A DNA stretch of 12,875 nucleotides from JACRIM01 sp964605185 (GTDB lineage Bacteria; Planctomycetota; Phycisphaerae; UBA1845; UTPLA1): positions 1-12,875 of the forward strand of contig CAZSBF010000119.1 in NCBI GenBank assembly GCA_964605185.1, read 5' to 3'. The notes below the pieces were generated by a model that was not told the origin of the DNA, ran no database searches, and worked only from the letters and a program-made list of their open reading frames with translations. Below are positions 1-7,200 of the stretch, in pieces (within the stretch, counting starts at the first letter, position 1; every line of letters starts with the position of its first letter). The translations under genes and the position numbers were made by a program.

Positions 1-264
1 GACGTGGTGCATGATGGGGAAATCTTTCAGGAGACCTGCACGGTGCAGGCCTTTGAGGCAGTGCGTAAGGGCCTGGAGGCGAAGAAGATCGCGGTGCAGA
101 GCAAGGAAATCACCAAGGTGCCCGGCTCAACCATTGCAGTGGATGAGGAAACCGGCGCGAAGATTCTCAAACTGATTGAAATGCTTGAAGACAACGACGA
201 CGTGCAGAATGTGTATACCAATTTCGACATGTCCGAGGAGGTCATGGCGAAACTCGGGGCGTGA
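1..264 (+). CDS. yebC: YebC/PmpR (TACO1) family protein, C-terminal fragment
   Basis: Only the last 87 codons are present; the frame is open at base 1, so the 5' part lies outside the window (the family is usually about 240-250 residues). The visible part matches the end of YebC proteins: a region resembling CTVQAFEAVRKGLEAKKI, then KVPGSTIAVDEETGAKILKL, and the hallmark tail LEDNDDVQNVYTNFD followed by a short end and TGA at 262-264. The family comprises cytoplasmic proteins first described as DNA-binding transcriptional regulators (PmpR, YebC) and in mitochondria as the translation activator TACO1, so a role in translation is equally possible. In many bacteria the gene sits next to ruvC; that neighbour would be upstream and cannot be seen. 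The family call is firm; the molecular role is not decided by the sequence. Confidence 0.93.
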   Translation, partial: DVVHDGEIFQETCTVQAFEAVRKGLEAKKIAVQSKEITKVPGSTIAVDEETGAKILKLIEMLEDNDDVQNVYTNFDMSEEVMAKLGA

Positions 265-374
265 GTGGATCGTGGAGCGGCCTTAGTGCCCCGTGTTTGT
301 GATTGGGGGAATGGAGGCGTTTTGTGGATATCCCCCCTTCCGGGCCGACCGCACGACCGATTTTCGCTACGCCG

Positions 375-1361
375 ATGCCCGGGTCGATCCCGGCCTCGCT
401 GGTGTCACTCGATGCCGCGGGCCGCATAAATATTGATCTTCCCTGTAAACGATGCGGCTACAACCTGCGCACTATGATGCCCGACGGGCGCTGCCCCGAA
501 TGCGCAACGGCCGTCGGCCAAGCGATGCACGGGGACTATCTGAAGTTTGCAGATCCAGCCTGGGTGCAGAAGCTGGCGTCGGGAATCAATTGGATCATTG
601 CGGGCACGATTATTGCAACGCTGGCCGGAGGCCTGATTGGCGTCGTCTTCGCCATGAATGGAACACAACCAGGCCTGATTTCATTGTTTGTGACACCATT
701 GGGTTTCATCGCGCTATTTGGATATTGGCGCGTGACGTCTCCAGATCCAAGCGGCTTCGGCGAGAAAGGCGGCATCAATGCGCGCATAATCACTCGCATT
801 GGCGTTCTTTTCACCTATATTGCAAACCCCTTAATAATGCTTGCGGTGGCGTCGCTTCCACAGGCAGCGTTGCTTTTTTCGCCACTGTCCAGCGTGCTGG
901 GAATCGTTGTGACAATTGCGACCTACCTGTACGCACGTCAACTGGCTTTGCGTGTTCCAGACACCGCCCTCGCCAAGGGTTTCCGAATCACGATGTGGGG
1001 CATGGTCGCAGTAACAACTGTTAGCGCAGTGTTTGCGGCAGTAATTTGGCTTGCGGCTCAGCAGACCGGCGGTTCCTCCATGTTCCCGACTACAACGACA
1101 ACCACTTCAACTTCGATGAGCACGACCATCGGGTCGTCGACCAATGTAACGGTCCATACCGTTTCGAGCGGTCCGGTCCCCCAGCGACAACTGGTGGGCG
1201 TTGGATCGATGGCCTTCTTTGGTTGTGGCGGTGGAGTGCTCGCGCTTGTTTTCGGAATCTGGTCGATCATCCTCGTATTGAGGCTTCGCAAGGCACTTAA
1301 CCTCGCCGCCGAACAAGCACTGCACTCATGGGCGGCGATTCCGGTGGGGCAAAATCGGTGA
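375..1361 (+). CDS. zinc-ribbon multi-pass membrane protein, function unknown
   Basis: Encodes about 328 residues from ATG 375. An in-frame TTG at 303 or GTG at 324 would add up to 24 residues; no site has a clear Shine-Dalgarno, so ATG 375 is a preference, not a proof. Near the N terminus four cysteines form CxxC...CxxC (C24, C27, C40, C43, in CKRCGYNLR and CPEC), a probable zinc ribbon of the type often seen at the front of planctomycete membrane proteins. Hydrophobic segments follow at roughly 70-93, 100-118, 142-186 (probably two helices), 206-228 and 276-303, so five or six membrane passes are likely. Between the last two lies a Thr/Ser-rich stretch (about 238-266) that looks like an extended, flexible loop. 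The protein ends in a short polar tail. No enzymatic motif was recognised and the cellular role is unknown. Confidence 0.8.
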   Translation: MPGSIPASLVSLDAAGRINIDLPCKRCGYNLRTMMPDGRCPECATAVGQAMHGDYLKFADPAWVQKLASGINWIIAGTIIATLAGGLIGVVFAMNGTQPGLISLFVTPLGFIALFGYWRVTSPDPSGFGEKGGINARIITRIGVLFTYIANPLIMLAVASLPQAALLFSPLSSVLGIVVTIATYLYARQLALRVPDTALAKGFRITMWGMVAVTTVSAVFAAVIWLAAQQTGGSSMFPTTTTTTSTSMSTTIGSSTNVTVHTVSSGPVPQRQLVGVGSMAFFGCGGGVLALVFGIWSIILVLRLRKALNLAAEQALHSWAAIPVGQNR

Positions 1362-1637
1362 GGTTTACCCAACGCCGATAAGAAGCCCCGGCGTCGCCTA
1401 CCATTTTCGGGGAATCCGCACCCACTTCTGCGCACTTCTTCCCACTTTTTTCGTGAGGGTCCGCGCGCGCTGCGCTCCGAAAATGAAATCGCCAGTGCCG
1501 CTTCGCCGCGCACGCTCTTATCGCGCTGAACGAAATCGCACGGGCTATTCCGTCGGTGGCATGGGGATTGCTCCCACTCCTTTCGTCCCGGTCACCGGGC
1601 ATTGAGAAGTTCAGGCAATGGAAAAAGGAGAACACCT
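1362..1637. other. 276-base intergenic stretch, no convincing gene
   Basis: No ORF with credible protein features was found on either strand. A minus-strand frame runs through much of it but has no recognisable domain and extends antisense into the neighbouring gene. Structure seen: a 6-bp inverted repeat ACGCCG/CGGCGT (1372-1377 and 1389-1394) just after the upstream stop; three tandem imperfect 10-base units at 1421-1450; a 9-bp inverted repeat CATTTTCGG/CCGAAAATG (1402-1410 and 1477-1485) enclosing those units; and a small CCCGG-TCA-CCGGG palindrome near 1587-1599. It probably contains the transcription signals of the small gene at 1638, but no clean promoter hexamers were identified. Confidence 0.6.
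1421..1450 (+). repeat. three tandem imperfect 10-base repeats
   Basis: The units are CCCACTTCTG, CGCACTTCTT and CCCACTTTTT, head to tail with no spacer; positions 3-7 (CACTT) are identical in all three. The period is close to one DNA helical turn, so the same face would be presented three times. The array lies within the loop of the inverted repeat at 1402-1410 and 1477-1485, about 190 bases upstream of the small membrane protein gene. The function is unknown; a regulator binding array or a chance pyrimidine-rich repeat are both possible. Confidence 0.5.
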
Positions 1638-1850
1638 ATGGCTCTGATGACAACAATGACACTCACATTCGGCGTGCTTCTGTCGTGCGTCTCGGGTTTG
1701 ATTTGTTATGTCGGTGTCGGTCAGGTCTATTCATTCATGTCCAGCGTCCCCAGCGGCGACGTCATCATGACCCATCCGGAAACGGCCCTCGCCGGCGGCG
1801 TCCTCCTCATCGTTCTTGGCATCCTCTGCCAGCCCAGTCGCGCTTATTGA
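1638..1850 (+). CDS. small two-helix membrane protein, 70 residues, unknown function
   Basis: The start at ATG 1638 is set by a strong Shine-Dalgarno, AAAAAGGAG, ending at 1630 with 7 bases of spacing; an in-frame upstream ATG at 1602 has no such site. The product has a hydrophobic N-terminal helix (roughly residues 8-34, containing TLTFGVLLSCVSGLICYVGV), a short polar loop with SSVPSGDVIMTHPET, and a second hydrophobic helix (about 47-63, LAGGVLLIVLGIL), ending in QPSRAY. This is the layout of a two-pass inner-membrane miniprotein. No family was recognised. It stands alone, with over 200 bases on either side and the next gene, prkA, apparently under its own promoter. It is probably real because of the ribosome site and coherent hydrophobicity, but its role is unknown. 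Confidence 0.72.
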   Translation: MALMTTMTLTFGVLLSCVSGLICYVGVGQVYSFMSSVPSGDVIMTHPETALAGGVLLIVLGILCQPSRAY

Positions 1851-1859
1851 TCATGACAT

Positions 1860-1875
1860 CCGCGGCCCCTCGCGG
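1860..1875 (+). terminator. short GC hairpin after the small membrane gene
   Basis: CCGCG (1860-1864) and CGCGG (1871-1875) form a 5-bp stem with a 6-base loop, starting 10 bases after the stop codon at 1850. There is no following T-run, so it is a weak candidate terminator at best. Confidence 0.25.
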
Positions 1876-1931
1876 CAGTGCTTCAAGATTCCTATGTCGA
1901 GCACTGACAGGGATTTACCGCGCGAATACCG

Positions 1932-1960
1932 TTGACTTCCCCCTAGTCGTCCAATAATAT
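1932..1960 (+). promoter_or_regulatory. candidate sigma-70-type promoter for prkA
   Basis: TTGACT at 1932-1937 matches five of six bases of the -35 consensus. Downstream, AATAAT (1953-1958, five of six to TATAAT, 15-base spacer) or TAATAT (1955-1960, four of six, 17-base spacer) could serve as the -10. It lies in an AT-richer patch of an otherwise GC-rich region. If used, it would give prkA a leader of about 110 bases, which contains a small hairpin CTCGG/CCGAG (1974-1978 and 1989-1993). This is a prediction by eye only. Confidence 0.45.
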
Positions 1961-2076
1961 GGGTAGGAGCGTGCTCGGATTCCCATGGCCGAGGGCCGTG
2001 CGGCAATCCGATCAATCAGAAACGGCGACTACCCGCCGGACGACCGAACAACCGCGACACGCGGGAGGCACGGGAA

Positions 2077-4137
2077 ATGGTCAACAAAAAAGCAATCTGG
2101 GATTTGGTCGACAAACGACTGGATCCGCAAACATTCCGCGACGAACACTGGGAAGGCAACTTTGACGACTATCTCGACATCGTTACCAAGAACCCGCGCG
2201 TGGCGCGGAATGCCTTCCAGCGCATCTATGACATGATCATGCAGTATGGGGCCGAGCGGTATTCCAAATTCCGCCAGGACCACATGCGCTACAAGTTTTT
2301 CTCCGACCCCATCGGCCACGGCGACGACGCCATCTTCGGCCTCGAGCGCCCGCTGATGCAACTGGTTGACTTCTTCAAGTCGGCCGCGCACGGCTACGGC
2401 ACGGAACATCGTATTCTTCTGTTGCACGGCCCGGTCGGCTCGGCCAAGTCAACGATGTGCCGCCTGCTCAAGAAGGGTATTGAGGCCTATTCGCGCACCG
2501 ATGAAGGTGCGATGTACACCTTCTCATGGCGCATCCCCCGGCCCAACGGCACCGTCGATGTGATTGAGTGCCCCATGCACGAGGAGCCGCTGAAGCTCAT
2601 CCCGCGCGATGTGCGCAAGGATGTGCTGGCGATGATCAATGAATCACTTCCGGCCGAGCAGCGAATCGTGGTGGAGGGCGACCTCGACCCGTTCTGCCGG
2701 AAGACGTATGACGATTTTCTGAAGCAGTACAACGGCGACTGGAAGAAGGTGATGGAGCATATCGTCGTGCGTCGATTGCTCGTCAGCGAAAAGGATCGCC
2801 GAGGCATCGGCACCTTCCAGCCGAAGGACGAAAAGAACCAGGACAGCACGGAACTCACCGGCGACATCAATTATCGCAAGATCGCCGAGTATGGGTCCGA
2901 TTCCGATCCGCGGGCGTTTAACTTCGATGGCGAATTGAATATCGCCAATCGCGGGCTGATCGAGTTCATCGAAGTGTTGAAGCTCGACGTGGCGTTTCTA
3001 TACGACCTGCTCGGCGCTTCGCAAGAACACGTCATCAAGCCCAAGAAATTCGCCCAGACGCACATCGATGAGGTCATCATTGGCCACACCAATGAGCCGG
3101 AATACAAGAAGCTCCAGAACAACGAGCTGATGGAGGCCTTCCGCGACCGAACCATCAAGATCGACGTGCCCTACAACATCATCCTTGATGAAGAAATCAA
3201 GATCTACGAGAAGGACTTCAACAAGGAACGCATCCGCGGCATCCACATCGCCCCGCACACCATCGAAACGGCGGCCATGTGGGCCCTCCTGACGCGCATG
3301 GAAGACCCGAAGAAGGCCGGGCTGACGCGGCTTCAGAAGCTCAAGCTCTACAACGGCAAGAGCATCCCCGGTTACACCGAGGACTCCGTCAAGGAGATCA
3401 TGGAAGAATCGCGGCGCGAAGGCATGCAGGGGATCAGCCCGCGCTACATTCAGGACAAGATCTCAAACGCCCTCGTCAGCGATCAGGCGATTCAGGATAA
3501 GTGCATCAACCCGTTCATGGTCATGAACGAGCTGGAGAGCGGCCTGTCGCATCACTCGCTCATCGCCGACGAAGAATTGAAGAAGCAATACAAGGAAATG
3601 CTCACTGTGGTCCGCGAGGAATATGAAGACACCCTCAAGGCCGAGGTTCAGCGTGCCATCAGTGCCGACGAGGACGCCATCAAACGGCTCGCGGCGAATT
3701 ACATCGAGAATGTCCGGGCCTACACGCAGCGTGAGAAGGTGCGAAACAAATACACTGGTAAGGACGAGGAACCGGATGAGCGGCTGATGCGTTCGATCGA
3801 GGAAAAGATCGACATCCCGGACAGCCGCAAGGATGATTTCCGACAGGAGATCATGAACTACATCGGCGCGCTCGCCCTCGACGGCAAGAAGTTTGAGTAC
3901 GGCACCAACGCCCGGCTGCAGAAGGCCCTTGAGTTGAAGATGTTTGAAGATCAGCGCGACACAATCAAGCTGAAGAACGTGGTCAGCGGCGTGGTGGATG
4001 ACGAAACCCAGGCCAAGATCGACGTCGTGAAGCAGCGACTGATCAAATACTTCGGCTACAACGAAACCAGTGCGACCGACGTGCTCAACTACGTCGCCAG
4101 CATCTTCGCCCGCGGCGACGCGAAGAACGAAGACTAA
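2077..4137 (+). CDS. prkA: PrkA-family serine protein kinase (YeaG-like)
   Basis: A 686-residue protein, somewhat longer than E. coli YeaG (644) and B. subtilis PrkA (631). ATG 2077 follows GGGAGG (2063-2068) at 8 bases. The N-terminal AAA-type ATPase domain has a Walker A GPVGSAKST at 118-126. Further family signatures are RGLIEFIEVLK near 292-302, a GHTNE motif around 336-340 and EAFRDR at 353-358, then VPYNIILDEEIKIYEK. The C-terminal part (roughly 420-686) corresponds to the PrkA kinase region. Family members are cytoplasmic Ser/Thr kinases linked to stress, starvation or sporulation. In many bacteria the gene is followed by a DUF444 gene (yeaH/yhbH) and spoVR; neither is present here, and a strong hairpin directly follows the stop, so it appears to be transcribed as a single gene. 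Identification is very secure; the target proteins are unknown. Confidence 0.96.
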   Translation: MVNKKAIWDLVDKRLDPQTFRDEHWEGNFDDYLDIVTKNPRVARNAFQRIYDMIMQYGAERYSKFRQDHMRYKFFSDPIGHGDDAIFGLERPLMQLVDFFKSAAHGYGTEHRILLLHGPVGSAKSTMCRLLKKGIEAYSRTDEGAMYTFSWRIPRPNGTVDVIECPMHEEPLKLIPRDVRKDVLAMINESLPAEQRIVVEGDLDPFCRKTYDDFLKQYNGDWKKVMEHIVVRRLLVSEKDRRGIGTFQPKDEKNQDSTELTGDINYRKIAEYGSDSDPRAFNFDGELNIANRGLIEFIEVLKLDVAFLYDLLGASQEHVIKPKKFAQTHIDEVIIGHTNEPEYKKLQNNELMEAFRDRTIKIDVPYNIILDEEIKIYEKDFNKERIRGIHIAPHTIETAAMWALLTRMEDPKKAGLTRLQKLKLYNGKSIPGYTEDSVKEIMEESRREGMQGISPRYIQDKISNALVSDQAIQDKCINPFMVMNELESGLSHHSLIADEELKKQYKEMLTVVREEYEDTLKAEVQRAISADEDAIKRLAANYIENVRAYTQREKVRNKYTGKDEEPDERLMRSIEEKIDIPDSRKDDFRQEIMNYIGALALDGKKFEYGTNARLQKALELKMFEDQRDTIKLKNVVSGVVDDETQAKIDVVKQRLIKYFGYNETSATDVLNYVASIFARGDAKNED

Positions 4138-4159
4138 TACGGGTGACCATTGCATTCCT

Positions 4160-4197
4160 GCAGGACCGGACCCCGGAAACGGGCCCTCCGGTCCTGC
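4160..4197 (+). terminator. strong hairpin after prkA, probable terminator
   Basis: GCAGGACCGGA (4160-4170) and TCCGGTCCTGC (4187-4197) are a perfect 11-bp inverted repeat. Inside it, CCCG-GAAA-CGGG (4172-4183) makes a second stem closed by a GNRA-type tetraloop. It begins 22 bases after the prkA stop. The T-run after it is poor (CTGCATTT), so it may terminate inefficiently or protect the 3' end of the mRNA. It also argues that the following kinase gene does not start at the in-frame TTG at 4150, which would put this hairpin inside the coding region. Confidence 0.7.
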
Positions 4198-4275
4198 TGC
4201 ATTTCGGGCCTATCGTGGGTACAATTACGGGGTATCGTTCCCTTTCGTAGAGGGCACCCGTCAGAGAGGCTCGTT

Positions 4276-7200
4276 GTGCTCGCCCGCGTTTGGTTGTGCT
4301 TGATTGCGCTTTGCCTGTTGCATGGCTCAGGCAGTGAGCCGGTATGCGCGAACGAACGTCTCAATGAGGCCTGGCGATGGGTTACCTTCACAACGGACTC
4401 CGGCCTGCCTTCGGATGAGATCATCGACCTGGTGGAGACGCCGCGCGGCACCACCTGGGTGGCGACTCAGGCCGGCGTCGCACGATTCGACAAGTATCGA
4501 TGGGTGGCGGCCACGGAGGATCACGGACTTCCAACGGGGCCGGCAACGTGGATCGAACCAATCGGCGACGACGAGGTGCTGGTCGTCATTCGGGATCGAC
4601 TGTGGCGAGGCAGCGCACAATCCTTTCGGGCTATTCCAATTCTCGACCAGGGCGAGATCGTCATGGTTGTCGCCGCCGTGCCAGTCGACGGAGATCGTAT
4701 TTTCGTTCTCGGGAGACGCGTGACCGACGGGGTTCATCGGCTGTATGACATTCGCGGATCAAGCGTCTCTCAGCAGGAAATCCCGGGCCAAATATTGACA
4801 GTGCCTTTCCGGCGGCTCTGGAAGTTGCGAAGCGGCTCGATTTTCATTTCGACTGATAAAGGACTCTTCAAATTCGACGGACATGGTTGGATACCACACC
4901 AGCAGTCCGATTCGGATTGGTACCGAGTGAATTTCCTTGCAGAGAATGCCGCAGGTCAGGGAGTCTGCCATGTCTATTTCCCAAGAGAAGTGCTCGGGAC
5001 CTGGAGTTGGGCAACCGGCGGTGAAATGGAGCGCATGCAGTTCAGCTTCAGCGAACAGATAAACTGTGGGGATGTCAAAAATGACGGAGAGGTCATTGCT
5101 CTAAGCCAGAGTGGTGAAGTCGTCGTTCGGCAACAAGGCGCGTGGAGGCAGCTACCGCCGACGATGCTAAAACTGCAATCGGTTTCGTTCCTCCGCTATG
5201 CCCGGGATGGCAACCTCTGGGTCGGTACCCAGGAGGGTCTAAATCTGTGCCATCTGACGTCGGAACGATGGTCCTACTGGCGCGATGGCGCAGACATCAA
5301 CCGCAAACTTTCCAATGCCCTTCTACAGGACCGGGACGGGAGCTTCTGGATCGGCACTGGCGCAGGCCTCGAACATCGACGCGCAGACGGAACGCTGATC
5401 GAGTTCATTGAACAAATCAACGAAATCCCAATCACAGGAATTACCGGCCTGCAACAGGACCGACACGGACGTATCTGGATTTCCAGCGGTGCCGACTTTG
5501 AGGGGGTTTTTCGTCGGGACAGCAAGGGGTGGAGCCACATCGGCCCAGCCGAGGGAATGGCTGCTCCACACGTGCATCGCATTTTCAAAGACCGCCAGGG
5601 CCGCCTCTGGTTCGCCGGCATGGGCACACATCCCATGAAGGGGCTCGACGACGGACCGGGGGCGTTTCTACTGCACGACGACGATCGATTTGAGGTCTTT
5701 GATCGGGCACGGGGGTTGCTTGCAGGCCGAGTTTACGCGGTTACCGATGCCCCCGATGGATCCGTCTGGTTTGCGACCATGCTCGGGCTTTCTCGATTGC
5801 GTGACGGCCAGTGGCGGCACTGGACTCAGGCGGACGGCCTTCGGCACATGAAGGTCTTCATCGCGCTGGCAACAGATGATGGACGCCTTTGGTTCGGCCA
5901 GCAGGAAGAGGGATTGGGGTTCATCGATCCAGACGGAAAGGTACAGTATTGCAACGATGTTCCGCCCAGCCTCCAGCGGATATCCATTTGCGATATGAAA
6001 GTAGGACCAACCGGCTGCTTTTGGGTGGCGACCAGTCGCGGCCTATTCTGGCAAGAGAAGGGCGAGTGGACTCACGTTTCTCGACGGTTCGGTCTTGAGA
6101 ACCCCTCGGCATGGGTAGTGCTGCCGCTGAAGGACCGCGTATTGGCCGGGACCGATGGATCGGGAACAGTTGTTCTGCAAAAGACATTCGAGGATTTGCA
6201 GCCGCCGATCGTGGTCATCAATCCACTGGCGACGGAGGGAGATTTCGTCGCCGCGCATTGGAATCCGTTCTCATACCTTGGCGCCATTCCCGAGAAGCTT
6301 GTTTCAACACGATATCGGCTGGACGACGGGCCATGGTCGCCGTGGAGCCTGCAGCGGACGATGTCGATGGAATCCGTGCCGCATGGAAAGCACACTCTTG
6401 AAGTGCAGGCACGCGGGATGTTTGGTGCGACGTTTGAAGTCGGGACCCGTGCCACATTCGGAATTCAACCTCCACTCTATCTCAGGCCATGGGTAGTTTT
6501 TCCGATCGGGATCCTTGCCCTCATTGCAGCCGTGTTGATCGTCATGCTCTTCCAACGTCGCAAGCGACACCTGGCCACGCTCGCAGCCTCCAAAAATCAG
6601 CTCCAGGCAATCTTGGACGCAACGCCGTCGGTGGTTTATTTGAAAAGCGTGGATTGGCGATACATCTCCATCAATAGCAAATTTGAAGAACTATTCCACA
6701 TCACGCGAGATCGCATTATCGGAAAGACAGACTATGACCTCTTCTCGCCGGAGATGGCGGACCAGTTTCGCCGCAATGACGAACGGGTCATTCAGAACAG
6801 GCAAGACCTTCTGATTGAGGAAATCGCGCCGCATGACGATGGTCCGCACCATTACATCTCGGCCAAGTTTCCACTTTACGACGCCTCGAACAACCTGGTT
6901 GGGTTGTGCGGCATCTCCACGGACATCACGGATAGCAAGCGTGCCGAAGAGATGCTCCGCGACAGCGAGGCCCGCTTTCGCGCCACACTCGGACAGGCCG
7001 CCGTCGGCATCGCTGAATCCGACCTTTCCGGCCGCTATCTGCTTGTCAATCAGCGTTTCTGCGACATCGTCGGATATTCCGAATCCGAACTCATGGGTTC
7101 AACGTTTCAGAAAATCACCCATCCCGACGATTTGGCCGACGACTTAAAAAAGTTCGACTTGCTGCTTCAAGGGACACTTGATAACTACTCCATGGAAAAA

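Noticed and set aside
452..1024. 190-codon plus-strand frame overlapping the membrane protein
   Set aside because: Out-of-frame shadow with an Arg/His/Cys-rich product; the overlapping frame has the zinc ribbon and membrane helices.
1058..1635. Two overlapping minus-strand open frames through the 1362-1637 gap
   Set aside because: They extend antisense into the membrane protein gene, have arginine-rich, low-information products and no ribosome site or domain.
1556..1957. 133-codon plus-strand frame overlapping the small membrane protein
   Set aside because: Arg-rich product with no domain; the alternative frame at 1638 has a Shine-Dalgarno and coherent hydrophobic helices.
1959..2236. Short plus-strand frames just upstream of prkA
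   Set aside because: They run into the prkA coding sequence in other frames and lack protein features; the region reads better as a leader downstream of the candidate promoter.
3463..4155. 230-codon open frame on the minus strand
   Set aside because: Antisense to the well-conserved prkA coding sequence; its hydrophobic Val/Leu/Asp-rich composition is the usual reverse-complement product of a GC-rich gene.
4220..4225. TACAAT as a -10 element for the hybrid kinase gene
   Set aside because: Five of six matches, but the bases 17-18 upstream do not resemble a -35 and fall in the hairpin tail; too weak to list as a feature.
4150..4275. In-frame TTG at 4150 as start of the hybrid kinase (42 extra residues)
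   Set aside because: It would place the prkA hairpin (4160-4197) within the coding region and bury the signal peptide behind an arginine-rich stretch; GTG 4276 has a Shine-Dalgarno and gives a clean signal peptide.
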